From positions 1 to 15,152 of the forward strand of contig URVX01000007.1 of NCBI GenBank assembly GCA_900551395.1: a stretch of DNA of 15,152 nt, given 5' to 3'. Under the pieces are notes generated by a model that worked only from the letters and a program-made list of their open reading frames with translations, made no database searches and was not told where the DNA came from. Position numbers and translations under genes: made by a program. This document shows, in pieces, positions 1 through 7,292 of this stretch. This DNA is from an uncultured Subdoligranulum sp. (GTDB taxonomy: Bacteria > Bacillota > Clostridia > Christensenellales > CAG-314). Every line of letters starts with the position of its first letter. Within the stretch, counting starts at the first letter, position 1.

Positions 1-410
1 GAGACAAACGCCGAAAGCTTTTCGCAAAACGTGCTCACGCCGCGCGCGCTGCTCTCAAGCAGCACGGCGTCGTCGCTCTGGGCGACGGGATGAAAAGCAA
101 GGCTTTTGAATATCTCGGCATTGGCACGCTTTGTAAACAAAAAAATATTGTTTACTCCGCGACTTTTCAGCTCGCTGCGCAAATGGGAAACAATGGTGTT
201 TGACAGCTGCATGTCCCGCGCTTCGGGGCTTGTCGCGACGCACTTTATCACGTTTTTGGCGAAGCCGCCGCAGGCAAGCAGCCTGTCGCCGTCCGCACAG
301 ACGGCAAAGTAGTCCAGCGGCTCCAGCGCAAGCCCGTTTGCGGCAAGAAACTCCTCCGCTCGTTTTTTCAGACCGCTTACTTCGAGCGGAATTTGTTCTA
401 TATGTAACAT
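1..410 (-). CDS. citC: [Citrate (pro-3S)-lyase] ligase CitC, N-terminal part, cut by the window edge
   Basis: CitC uses ATP and acetate to acetylate the prosthetic group of the citrate lyase carrier CitD, switching the lyase complex on in the cytoplasm. I translated this frame by hand: ATG at 408-410 and 136 residues with no stop before the left edge. The visible part is the N-terminal GNAT-like domain of CitC: LLACGGFAKNVIKCVA (about residues 46-61) matches the family's GCGGIAGNVLKCIA segment, and NIFLFTKRANAEIFKSLAF (about 92-110) matches HLFIYTKPQYAEQFRQCGF of E. coli CitC as I remember it. The C-terminal nucleotidyltransferase domain lies outside. The ATG overlaps the citX stop as ATGA (407-410 region), so translation is probably coupled; no good Shine-Dalgarno is close. 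The gene sits last in the visible operon. Confidence 0.9.
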   Translation of the reverse strand, partial: MLHIEQIPLEVSGLKKRAEEFLAANGLALEPLDYFAVCADGDRLLACGGFAKNVIKCVATSPEARDMQLSNTIVSHLRSELKSRGVNNIFLFTKRANAEIFKSLAFHPVAQSDDAVLLESSARGVSTFCEKLSAFV

Positions 411-922
411 CAGTCGTATAAAAGCTCGTATTCTTCCTTCATACGGGCAATCTTTTCCAAAAGCTCGTCCAAAGGGTGCGCCCTGCTGCGCGCGCATTGA
501 CGCGCGTCCCTTTCGCACAGCAGGCATTTCCGCTCGGAAAGCCCCAGCTCAGACCTGCAAATCTGTCTTCCCTCTCCGTCATAGACGTCTATATCGAAAA
601 GCCGTCCGAGAAAATGCTCCTCCTCGACGGAACACGTTTCTCTTTTAAGCTCTGAAGCATCGCTTGCGTCCGTCACGAAAAAAGCCTCGTTGCCGGTGGG
701 AGCGTCAACGACGGAAAGGCTGACGATTTTGTCAAGCAGACGTCTGCTTATCGCTTCAACCCCCGCCTCGAAAATATAATCGGAAATTTCGTTGCTCTTT
801 TCTTCTCCCGGCATGTTCACGGTAAAGACGACGACGGGCAGCCCGAACTCCCTTGCCAGCGCCAGACGCTTTTCCTGACGCCTGTCTCTCGCTTCCAGAA
901 CGTCGGCGAGAGTGACCTTCAT
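410..922 (-). CDS. citX: Apo-citrate lyase phosphoribosyl-dephospho-CoA transferase (holo-ACP synthase) CitX
   Basis: CitX transfers the 2'-(5''-triphosphoribosyl)-3'-dephospho-CoA precursor onto the conserved serine of CitD, making holo-citrate lyase. The protein is 170 aa, a normal family length. Diagnostic segments are GRLFDIDV at residues 106-113 and the basic, cysteine-rich RKCLLCERDARQCARSRAH at 131-149, both strongly conserved in CitX. I chose the ATG at 920-922 because it overlaps the citF stop (ATGA, 919-922), has AAGGA upstream, and starts directly on the family-like MKVTLADVLEARDRRQ. A longer in-frame start at 1009 would lie inside citF. The donor for the reaction is normally made by CitG, which is not in this window. 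Confidence 0.95.
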   Translation of the reverse strand: MKVTLADVLEARDRRQEKRLALAREFGLPVVVFTVNMPGEEKSNEISDYIFEAGVEAISRRLLDKIVSLSVVDAPTGNEAFFVTDASDASELKRETCSVEEEHFLGRLFDIDVYDGEGRQICRSELGLSERKCLLCERDARQCARSRAHPLDELLEKIARMKEEYELLYD

Positions 923-2481
923 TGCTCGTCCTTGTCGGCTATGTTTCTGATAACGTCCAGTATCGCGCCGTCGCGGCTGGTAACCACTCCCACGATTTTG
1001 TCTCCCCAAGGCAGCTCCTGAGGCTTGCCGACGATTTTTTCGGCTTTCTCCTTGAGTTCCTCTATGGTAGTGACGTTGAGATTTGCCGCCTTGAGTCTTT
1101 CCGCGATTTCGGGACGTCTGGGGTTGACGGCAATACCCTGATCCGTGACGATAACGTCCACCGAGTCTCCCGGAGTGACGACGGTGTTGACCTTGTCAAC
1201 CACGCAGGGTATCCTTCCTCTTAAAAGCGGCACGACGATTATCGAAAGCGCCGCGCCCGCGGCAGTGTCGGGATGTCCGCCGATAGCCCCGCGAATGACG
1301 CCGTCGCTGCCGGTCAGTACGTTTACATTGAAGTTTACGTCCACCTCTAAAGCGGACAGCACAACGATGTCGAGCAGGTTCATGGCAGAGCCGTTCTCAA
1401 ACGGGTTGGCGTAATAATCCGCCGAAATCTGCTGATGAAATCTGTTGTTTTTGAGCGACTGCGCAGCAATGATGTCGAAGCTCTGAACGTCCAGGAGCTT
1501 TCTGATAAGCCCCTCCTCGTGCAGAGCGACCATCTGCCCCGTTATGCCGCCCAGAGCATAGCTTGCGTGCACGTTGTTGGCTATCATGTAGTCGCGTATG
1601 TATCTGGTGACGGCAAGGCTGGCGCCGCCGCTGCCCGTCTGCAGGGAAAAGCCCTCCTTGAAATAACCGCTGTTGACAACCACGCGGGCTGCCGTTTCGG
1701 CAAGCAGCAGGTCGTGAGGGTTGGTTGTAAAGCGCGTTGCGCCGCTGCTGATTTTGGTTGCGTCGCCCACCGCGTCCACCTTGACAATATAGTCGACGTA
1801 ATGCTCGGCTATCGCAAAGGGCGCGTTGGGATAACCTACTATGTTGTCCGTAAGTATAATGACCTTTTTGGCATAGCGCGCGTCCACCATCGCGTAGCCC
1901 AGCGAGCCGCAAACGGATTTTTCGTCGCCGTCGCGGCTGTAGCCGTTGGCGTTGCCCATTGTGTCGCAGCTGCTTGCTCCCAGAAAAGCGACGTCGATTT
2001 TCAGGTCGCCGTCCTTTATCGCGGCGGCTCTGCCGCCGTGCGAGCGGAACAATACAGGCTCCTCCATGAGTCCGTGACTCACCGCGTCGGCAAGCTTTCC
2101 GCGAAGACCGCTGGTGTTGATTTTGGTTATCACGCCGTTTTTGATGTGTTCTATAAGCGGCGCGTGGACGTCGGACAGACTGCTCGGCGCTATCGTAAGG
2201 TTTTTGAAGCCCATTTCCGCCAGCTTGTCGACGACAAGGTTCACCACGTGGTCGCCCTCGCGGAAATGGTGGTGGAAGGATATGGTCATGCCGTCCTTCA
2301 AACCGCTCGCCCTAATCGCCTGCTCCAGCGTGACAACCTTTTCGCTGGACCTTTGAAGCTCGTTTCTCGAATCGAAGCAGCGCGGTCTCACGCGCTTGTT
2401 CCAGTTTTCTCTGTAAACGGGCATGTTGAATTTTTTAAGCAATTCTTTGGGAATTTTCGTATTGGTCTCTTTTTCTTTCAT
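919..2481 (-). CDS. citF: Citrate lyase alpha subunit (citrate:acetyl-ACP transferase) CitF
   Basis: CitF exchanges the acetyl group on the CitD prosthetic arm for citrate, giving citryl-ACP and acetate (EC 2.8.3.10). It is the alpha subunit of the citrate lyase complex. The 520-aa product has the usual length. Recognisable family segments are FNMPVYRENWNKRVRPR (18-34), SFHHHFREGD (68-77), LGASSCDTMGNANG (167-180), QTGSGGASLAVTRYI (281-295), RGAIGGHPDTAAGA (397-410) and TSRDGAILDVI near the C-terminus. The ATG at 2479-2481 follows citE by 13 bases and has GGGGACGG upstream. The longer frame beginning at 2526 would run into citE and lacks family support. Its stop overlaps the citX start. Confidence 0.97.
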   Translation of the reverse strand: MKEKETNTKIPKELLKKFNMPVYRENWNKRVRPRCFDSRNELQRSSEKVVTLEQAIRASGLKDGMTISFHHHFREGDHVVNLVVDKLAEMGFKNLTIAPSSLSDVHAPLIEHIKNGVITKINTSGLRGKLADAVSHGLMEEPVLFRSHGGRAAAIKDGDLKIDVAFLGASSCDTMGNANGYSRDGDEKSVCGSLGYAMVDARYAKKVIILTDNIVGYPNAPFAIAEHYVDYIVKVDAVGDATKISSGATRFTTNPHDLLLAETAARVVVNSGYFKEGFSLQTGSGGASLAVTRYIRDYMIANNVHASYALGGITGQMVALHEEGLIRKLLDVQSFDIIAAQSLKNNRFHQQISADYYANPFENGSAMNLLDIVVLSALEVDVNFNVNVLTGSDGVIRGAIGGHPDTAAGAALSIIVVPLLRGRIPCVVDKVNTVVTPGDSVDVIVTDQGIAVNPRRPEIAERLKAANLNVTTIEELKEKAEKIVGKPQELPWGDKIVGVVTSRDGAILDVIRNIADKDEQ

Positions 2482-2494
2482 TTTTCCGTCCCCG

Positions 2495-3379
2495 TCAATC
2501 AACCACGATGTGCACCGCGCGCGCAAGCTCCAGCGTGCGCTCCGCTCTCAAAACAACGGGCTTGTCAATCATTTTGCCGTTCAGGCTGACAACGCCGCTG
2601 CCCTTTGCCTCCGCCTCCTTCAAGGCGGCAATAATTCTCTTGGCTTTGTCTATTTCAGCCGCAGTGGGCGTGAAAATTTCGTTTACGGGATTTATCTGTC
2701 TGGGATTGATGACCGATTTTCCGTCAAAGCCCAGCTGCTTTATAAACCTGACCTCGTCCTTGAACGCGTCCATGTCGTTCAGGTTTGAAAAAACCGTGTC
2801 CACAGCGTCTATCCCAGCAGCTCGCGCCGCAACCACAATGGTCTGACGCGCCAGCAAAAGCTCGCTGCCCTCCTTGCTGCGCGTGGTTTTGAGATTGGCG
2901 CAGTAGTCCTCCGCGCCCAGCGCGATGCCCATCATGCGCTTGCTTGCGGTGGCTATTCTGTAAGCGTTGACGACGCCCAGCGCAGACTCTATCGCCGCCA
3001 TGATAAGCGTGCGTCCCACAGGAATGCCGGCAAGCCTCTCGACACGCTCGATTTCCTCCTCAAGCTCGGTGATTTCCTCCGGCGTTTCCGTTTTGGGCAT
3101 ACGTATGACGTCGGCGCCGGCTCTCACCATTGCTTCGACGTCGGAGCGCCCGAACTCCGTGGAAAGCGGATTGACTCTGACCACCTTTTCCACCGAGCCG
3201 TAGTCTATGGTTTTCAACGCGTTGAAAACAAGCAGCCGCGCCGCGTCCTTTTCGGCAAGGCTGACGGAATCCTCCAAATCGAACATTATCGAGTCCGCGC
3301 CGTAAATATGCGCGTCTCTCATCATGCTGGGATTGTTGCCCGGCACGAACATCATGGTTCTTCTCAATCTTTTTTGCAT
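2495..3379 (-). CDS. citE: Citrate lyase beta subunit (citryl-ACP lyase) CitE
   Basis: CitE splits citryl-ACP into oxaloacetate and acetyl-ACP (EC 4.1.3.34), the carbon-carbon cleavage step of citrate fermentation. The 294-aa protein is a TIM-barrel member of the HpcH/HpaI/CitE family. Visible motifs are FVPGNNP (11-17), FDLEDSV (33-39), RVNPL (68-72), PKTE (95-98), AAIESALG with the metal-binding Glu131 (128-135), GAEDY with Asp158 (155-159) and GKSVINPRQI (220-229). The ATG at 3377-3379 is preceded by GGAGAGAG, whereas an upstream in-frame start at 3418 adds residues that do not resemble the family. It lies 58 bases after citD and 13 before citF, in one transcription unit. Confidence 0.97.
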   Translation of the reverse strand: MQKRLRRTMMFVPGNNPSMMRDAHIYGADSIMFDLEDSVSLAEKDAARLLVFNALKTIDYGSVEKVVRVNPLSTEFGRSDVEAMVRAGADVIRMPKTETPEEITELEEEIERVERLAGIPVGRTLIMAAIESALGVVNAYRIATASKRMMGIALGAEDYCANLKTTRSKEGSELLLARQTIVVAARAAGIDAVDTVFSNLNDMDAFKDEVRFIKQLGFDGKSVINPRQINPVNEIFTPTAAEIDKAKRIIAALKEAEAKGSGVVSLNGKMIDKPVVLRAERTLELARAVHIVVD

Positions 3380-3437
3380 TAATCTCTCTCCGTTTTTCCT
3401 CAAAAAAATAAATGGCAAAAATTTCCGAAAAAGAAAT

Positions 3438-3725
3438 TTATTCCCATTTATTCCTGTCCTTGCCGAGAGCGCGTATCAACGCCGCCTTGACTCTCGCCCT
3501 GATTGTGCAATCCAACGCTCCCTTGTCCGTCGCGTCCACAAATCCGTCTTTTACTCCCATTTCGGCAAAGGTCTCGGAAATAACTTCCTTGATTCTTTTT
3601 CCGAACTGGTTGGCAACGGTGCTGTCCAGTCTGATGTTCAAGCCCTTGCCCTCATTGGGCTCCAGCTCGATAAGTATGTCTCCGGACTCCAACGTACCTG
3701 CCGCGGCAGGCTGCTTAAGCTCCAT
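3438..3725 (-). CDS. citD: Citrate lyase gamma subunit (acyl carrier protein) CitD
   Basis: CitD is the small carrier of citrate lyase; its serine-linked dephospho-CoA derivative carries the acetyl and citryl groups between CitF and CitE. The 95-aa product is the typical length. Near the N-terminus, PAAAGTLESGD places a serine at position 14, the prosthetic-group attachment residue known for this family. ESGDILIELEP and a charged C-terminal helix also fit. The ATG at 3723-3725 has a strong AGGAGG about 10 bases upstream. As first gene of the operon it is followed by citE, citF, citX and citC, and it is transcribed from the promoter at 3779-3807. Confidence 0.96.
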   Translation of the reverse strand: MELKQPAAAGTLESGDILIELEPNEGKGLNIRLDSTVANQFGKRIKEVISETFAEMGVKDGFVDATDKGALDCTIRARVKAALIRALGKDRNKWE

Positions 3726-3761
3726 GTGACCGAAACCTCCTGAAATACTTTATTTTTAGGC

Positions 3762-3817
3762 ATTTGCCAGTCGCCATGATTATAAGTGACCTCCGACAAA
3801 AAAGCAACTATTTGCCA
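3762..3817. promoter_or_regulatory. Pair of ATTTGCCA repeats flanking the cit promoter
   Basis: The octamer ATTTGCCA occurs at 3762-3769 and again in the same orientation at 3810-3817, 48 bases apart. The first copy lies just downstream of the predicted cit transcription start and forms part of GGCATTTGCC (GGCA/TGCC arms); the second, part of TTTGCCAAA, lies just upstream of the cit -35 and between the two divergent promoters. The placement is what one expects of operator half sites, but no regulator is encoded in the window and the repeat is short. Confidence 0.3.
3779..3807 (-). promoter_or_regulatory. Promoter of the cit operon
   Basis: On the minus strand TTGCTT (3802-3807) is separated by 17 bases from a perfect TATAAT (3779-3784). 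The expected transcription start is near 3772, giving a leader of about 47 bases that contains the citD ribosome site AGGAGG. The -35 lies only 25 bases from the -35 of the divergent argS promoter, so the two are back to back. Confidence 0.75.
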
Positions 3818-3832
3818 AAATATTATCTTTAT

Positions 3833-3861
3833 TTGACACCGGCTTAAAAAAAAGTTATACT
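3833..3861 (+). promoter_or_regulatory. argS promoter giving a nearly leaderless mRNA
   Basis: TTGACA (3833-3838), a 17-base spacer and TATACT (3856-3861) form an almost perfect sigma-A promoter. Transcription should start around 3868-3871, that is at or within about three bases of the argS ATG (3871). No Shine-Dalgarno sequence exists between the promoter and the ATG. Confidence 0.8.
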
Positions 3862-3870
3862 ACTTTCATT

Positions 3871-5556
3871 ATGGAATTTAAAAGTTATATCGCATCCATG
3901 CTGCGCCTCGACGGCGTAAGCTCCGACGAAATTGGCGCTCTGCTGCAGGACGTTTCCGACTCCCGCATGGGAGACGTCGCTCTGCCCTGCTTCAAGCTTG
4001 CCTCCCGTCTGAAAAAGCCTCCTCAGGCGATAGCCCTGCAAATCGCCCAAAATTTCGGAGGAGATGCTTTTGTAGAACGCGCGCAGGCGGTCAACGGTTA
4101 CGTCAATTTCTTTTTCAACAGAAAAGCCGCTGCGCAAAAAATCCTTTACGAGTTGCCCGACATGAACGACGAGGTACTCAAGGACGCAGGACGCGGACGC
4201 ACCGTGTGCATCGACTACAGCTCGATAAACATAGCCAAGCCCTTTCATATAGGACATCTGGGCACGACGGCAATCGGCGGAAGCCTTTACAAAATTTTCA
4301 AGGCGTTGGGCTACAGAGCCGTAGGCATAAACCACCTGGGAGATTGGGGCACGCAGTTCGGCAAGCTGATTGTCGCGTTCAAGAAATGGAGCGACAGAGA
4401 AACGATAGAAAAGGGCGGCGTACGCGCTTTGCAGGAAATTTACGTGCGCTTTCATCGCGAGGAGGAAAACGACTCGTCTCTTACCGAACAGGCGCGGGAG
4501 TGGTTTGCACGTCTGGAAAAAGGCGACGGGGAAGCGACCGAGCTGTTTTCCTTTTTCAAAAAAATCACCCTCGACGAGGTGGAAAAGGTATACAGACGGC
4601 TCAACATCACCTTCGACAGCTACAACGGCGAAAGCTTTTACAATGACAAAATGCAGCCGGTGATAGACGCCTTGAAGCAAAAGGGACTGGCGCAAATGTC
4701 GGAAGGCGCGCTTGTCGTAGACCTCGAGCAATACGGAATGCCCCCCTGTCTGCTTGTCAAGGCGGACGGAGCCACCCTTTATGCCACGCGCGACCTTGCC
4801 GCCGCGCTCTACCGCAAGCAGACGTACGATTTCGACAAATGCCTGTACGTAGTTGCTTATCAGCAAAATCTCCATTTCCGCCAGCTTTTCAAGGTGCTGG
4901 AGCTTGCGGGCTTCGACTGGGCAAAGGACATGGTGCACGTCGCTTACGGCATGGTGTCTCTGGAGGAGGGCAGCATGAGCACGCGCAAGGGCAACGCAGT
5001 CTGGCTGTCCGACGTGCTGGACAAGGCTGTGGAAAAAGCGCTGGACATAATTGCGACAAAGACGCCCGAGCTGGAAAACAAGCGGGAGGTCGCCGAGCAG
5101 ATAGGCGTGGGCGCCGTAATGTTCTCCACTCTGTGCAACGCGAGAATAAAGGATATCACCTTCAGTCTCGACCGCGTGCTCAATTTCGACGGAGAAACCG
5201 CCCCTTATCTGCAATATACTTATGCCCGCTGCCGTTCTATAGAACTCAAAATAAAGCAGACCAAAATCGCGCCCGACTTCGACGGCTTAGACAACGACGA
5301 AGCGTGGGAAATAGTAAAACTCGCGGAAAAATTTGTCCGCACGGTGGAAAATGCGGCGGAAAGATACGAGCCCAGTCTGATAAGCAACTTTCTCATCGAC
5401 CTCGCGCAGGCGTTCAACCGCTTTTATCTGGCGCACCGCGTCATGAACGAGGACAAGGGCGTGGAAAACGCGCGCCTTTTGCTTGGAAAAACAACCGGTG
5501 GCATACTAAACCGCGGCCTTGCCCTGCTCGGCATAGCCGCTCCGGAAAAAATGTAA
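3871..5556 (+). CDS. argS: Arginyl-tRNA synthetase
   Basis: This cytoplasmic class I synthetase charges tRNA-Arg with arginine (EC 6.1.1.19). The 561-aa product is a normal bacterial ArgRS length. In order: the N-terminal tRNA-recognition domain (about 1-110), the catalytic Rossmann fold with INIAKPFHIGHLGTT (119-133; HIGH at 126-129) and GINHLGDWGTQFGKL, then MSTRKGN (369-375) in place of a classical KMSKS, as is common in ArgRS, and a C-terminal anticodon-binding DALR-type helical domain (about 430-561) ending at an intact C-terminus. The ATG at 3871 fits the family N-terminus, but it has no ribosome site and sits directly behind a strong promoter, so initiation may be leaderless. It is a single-gene unit, divergent from the cit operon and closed by a hairpin terminator five bases after the stop. 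Confidence 0.97.
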   Translation: MEFKSYIASMLRLDGVSSDEIGALLQDVSDSRMGDVALPCFKLASRLKKPPQAIALQIAQNFGGDAFVERAQAVNGYVNFFFNRKAAAQKILYELPDMNDEVLKDAGRGRTVCIDYSSINIAKPFHIGHLGTTAIGGSLYKIFKALGYRAVGINHLGDWGTQFGKLIVAFKKWSDRETIEKGGVRALQEIYVRFHREEENDSSLTEQAREWFARLEKGDGEATELFSFFKKITLDEVEKVYRRLNITFDSYNGESFYNDKMQPVIDALKQKGLAQMSEGALVVDLEQYGMPPCLLVKADGATLYATRDLAAALYRKQTYDFDKCLYVVAYQQNLHFRQLFKVLELAGFDWAKDMVHVAYGMVSLEEGSMSTRKGNAVWLSDVLDKAVEKALDIIATKTPELENKREVAEQIGVGAVMFSTLCNARIKDITFSLDRVLNFDGETAPYLQYTYARCRSIELKIKQTKIAPDFDGLDNDEAWEIVKLAEKFVRTVENAAERYEPSLISNFLIDLAQAFNRFYLAHRVMNEDKGVENARLLLGKTTGGILNRGLALLGIAAPEKM

Positions 5557-5560
5557 AATC

Positions 5561-5600
5561 AAAGAAACGGAGTCTGAACGACTCCGTTTCTTTTTTCTTT
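5561..5600 (+). terminator. Rho-independent terminator of argS
   Basis: A perfect 14-base-pair stem, AAAGAAACGGAGTC (5561-5574) against GACTCCGTTTCTTT (5580-5593), closes a 5-base loop and is followed by the T-rich run TTTCTTTTTC. It starts five bases after the argS stop. On the minus strand the same hairpin is followed by GATTTT, so it may also end transcripts arriving from the 59-aa gene. Confidence 0.93.
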
Positions 5601-5658
5601 TTCGGGAGATTCCACCTTCCTTCAAAAAAGCGATTGCGTCAATTTAAGTTCGCCTTTG

Positions 5659-5838
5659 TCAGGCAACAGTTATTTCAACGGGATATTCCACGACAGTGCC
5701 CGCAGAAGGCGCGACAATCGACGCGGAAGCCGGCTCTTTCAAAAATCTCACAATCGTGACGACCGCGCTCGTGCAGATTGCCAGCAGCAAAACAGCCATC
5801 AGAACAAAAACTATTTTCCTTTTAGTGGATTTAGTCAC
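5659..5838 (-). CDS. Small single-pass membrane protein, 59 aa, function unknown
   Basis: I do not recognise this protein. Its GTG start at 5836-5838 is preceded by a strong AAAGGAGG with seven bases between, which decides the start; an upstream GTG at 5857-5859 would place the ribosome site inside the gene, and the ATG between them is followed at once by TGA. The product has a short basic N-terminus (KSTKRK), one hydrophobic helix (about residues 9-30), a basic RFLK and a roughly 25-residue Ala/Val/Pro-rich tail. By the positive-inside rule the N-terminus would face the cytoplasm, although a positive charge also follows the helix. It has its own extended -10 promoter but also lies downstream of pdp with no clear terminator between, so it could be co-transcribed with the deo operon. 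Confidence 0.7.
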   Translation of the reverse strand: MTKSTKRKIVFVLMAVLLLAICTSAVVTIVRFLKEPASASIVAPSAGTVVEYPVEITVA

Positions 5839-5869
5839 ATGCGCACCTCCTTTACACACTTGTGACTAT

Positions 5870-5897
5870 ATTATACCACAGTTTTCAAATTTTGCAA
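5870..5897 (-). promoter_or_regulatory. Extended -10 promoter of the 59-aa membrane protein gene
   Basis: On the minus strand TTGCAA (5892-5897), a 16-base spacer and TGGTATAAT with perfect TATAAT at 5870-5875 make an extended -10 promoter. The start would be near 5863, giving a leader of about 25 bases with the AAAGGAGG site. Confidence 0.65.
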
Positions 5898-5953
5898 CTG
5901 TTTTGCGCAAGTTTTATGAAAATATTTTTATTTTGTTCCCTCAATTTTCAAAT
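5876..5953. repeat. Two imperfect 15-base direct repeats around the 59-aa gene promoter
   Basis: The plus-strand sequence CCACAGTTTTCAAAT (5876-5890) recurs as CCTCAATTTTCAAAT (5939-5953), 13 of 15 positions identical, 63 bases apart. The first copy fills the spacer between the -35 and -10 elements of the 59-aa gene promoter. They could be binding sites or chance in AT-rich DNA. Confidence 0.3.
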
Positions 5954-5987
5954 ACGACATGCCTTGACCATATTATTTGCCGCCCCG

Positions 5988-7289
5988 TTACTCTATTTTC
6001 TCTATCACTATCGGACAAAGCTGCGGCTTGTTTCCGGACAGAACAAACGCGCTCTCGGCAATTTCCGCTGCGTTTTGCAGCAGACTTTCTTCCGAGCAGA
6101 AAAGAGTCGCAACGATTTCGCCCTCCGCGACAAAATCGCCTTTCTTTTTGCGCAGCACTATTCCCGCAGACAAATCGATTTTGTCTTCCTTTTTGTTTCT
6201 GCCCGCGCCCAGCGCCAGACACGCCGTTCCTATTTTTTCGGCGTCGGTTTTCAAAACATAGCCGCTTCCTTTCAAAATCAAATCCTTCGAGTGCGAGGCC
6301 GTGCAAATTGCCGCGGGATTGTCGACAAAAGCGTCGTCGCCGCCCTGCGCCTTGACCCACTCGCGCAGTTTTTTAAGCCCGCTGCCCGACATAAGAGCGT
6401 CCTCTGCCTTTTCCCTTGCTTCTTTTTCCGATATTCCGAGCGCAAGCCGCGCCATTTCGGATGCAAGAACAATACATAGCTCGGTCAAACGAGACTCTCC
6501 CCTGCCTCGCAGAACCTCCGCGGCTTCGGCGACCTCCAAAGCGTTTCCCACGCAATAGCCAAGCGGCTCGTCCATGTCGGTGACAAATGCCGTTGCCCGT
6601 CTGCCCGCAAGCCGGGCGACAACGGTCATTTCCCGCGCAAGAGCCTCCGCAAATTCGCGCGTCTTGGCAAAAGCGCCGCTGCCCGTCTTGACGTCCAGCA
6701 CGATGTTGGGCGAGCCTGCGGCAAGCTTTTTGCTCATAATGCTTGACACAATGAGCGGAATGCTGTCCACAGTAGCCGTCAGGTCGCGCGCGGCGTAACG
6801 CCGCTTGTCGCACGGCGCAAGATTTTTCGTCTGCGACACAACGGCTATACCCGTTTTGCGCGCCGTGTCGGCGAACTCTTTTTCCGACAGCTCAGTTTTG
6901 AAATTCGGTATGGCTTCGAGCTTGTCTATCGTGCCTCCGGTAAAGCCAAGACCGCGTCCGCTCATTTTTGCGACGGTTACGCCGCAGCAGGCTGCGAGAG
7001 GAGCAACCGCAAGAGTGGTTTTGTCGCCGACCCCGCCAGAGGAGTGCTTGTCGGCGCAGCTTTCGCCCCATTGACTCAAATCCAGTTTGTCTCCGCTTTT
7101 CGCCATTGCGTCGGTCAAAGCAAGAGTTTCGGCTTTTGTCATGCCCTTGAAAAAAACCGCCATTAAAAACGCGCCTATCTGCTCGTCCGTCGCAAAGCCG
7201 TCCGTCGCGCTTTCGACGAAAAAGGAAATTTCCTCTCCCGTCAATTCCGAGCCGTCGCGCTTACGTTTTATTATGTCGTAAATCCGCAT
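5988..7289 (-). CDS. pdp: Pyrimidine-nucleoside phosphorylase
   Basis: The enzyme uses phosphate to split thymidine, deoxyuridine and, in the Pdp type, uridine into base and (deoxy)ribose-1-phosphate (EC 2.4.2.2). The 433-aa length equals that of known Bacillus/Geobacillus Pdp. The signature of the thymidine/pyrimidine phosphorylase family is SGRGLGFTGGTIDKLE (110-125), preceded by the phosphate-binding DKHSSGGVGDKTT (80-92), with SIMSKKLAAG and DVKTGSGAF further on and an alpha/beta C-terminal domain. The ATG at 7287-7289 lies three bases after the stop of the 54-aa ORF; GAGG about 11 bases upstream is a modest ribosome site, so coupling is likely. It is the last enzyme gene of the deo operon. 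E. coli-style naming would be deoA. Confidence 0.96.
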   Translation of the reverse strand: MRIYDIIKRKRDGSELTGEEISFFVESATDGFATDEQIGAFLMAVFFKGMTKAETLALTDAMAKSGDKLDLSQWGESCADKHSSGGVGDKTTLAVAPLAACCGVTVAKMSGRGLGFTGGTIDKLEAIPNFKTELSEKEFADTARKTGIAVVSQTKNLAPCDKRRYAARDLTATVDSIPLIVSSIMSKKLAAGSPNIVLDVKTGSGAFAKTREFAEALAREMTVVARLAGRRATAFVTDMDEPLGYCVGNALEVAEAAEVLRGRGESRLTELCIVLASEMARLALGISEKEAREKAEDALMSGSGLKKLREWVKAQGGDDAFVDNPAAICTASHSKDLILKGSGYVLKTDAEKIGTACLALGAGRNKKEDKIDLSAGIVLRKKKGDFVAEGEIVATLFCSEESLLQNAAEIAESAFVLSGNKPQLCPIVIEKIE

Positions 7290-7292
7290 TGT

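Noticed and set aside
1435..2589. 384-aa plus-strand frame antisense to citF and citE
   Set aside because: citF and citE on the other strand have full family matches; this frame has no recognisable protein and is a by-product of GC-biased codons.
3774..3870. T-box or other riboswitch upstream of argS
   Set aside because: The promoter lies immediately before the start codon, so there is no leader in which such an element could fold.
3844..5214. 456-aa minus-strand frame antisense to argS
   Set aside because: It overlaps almost all of argS, whose motifs are intact, and has no ribosome site or family-like sequence.
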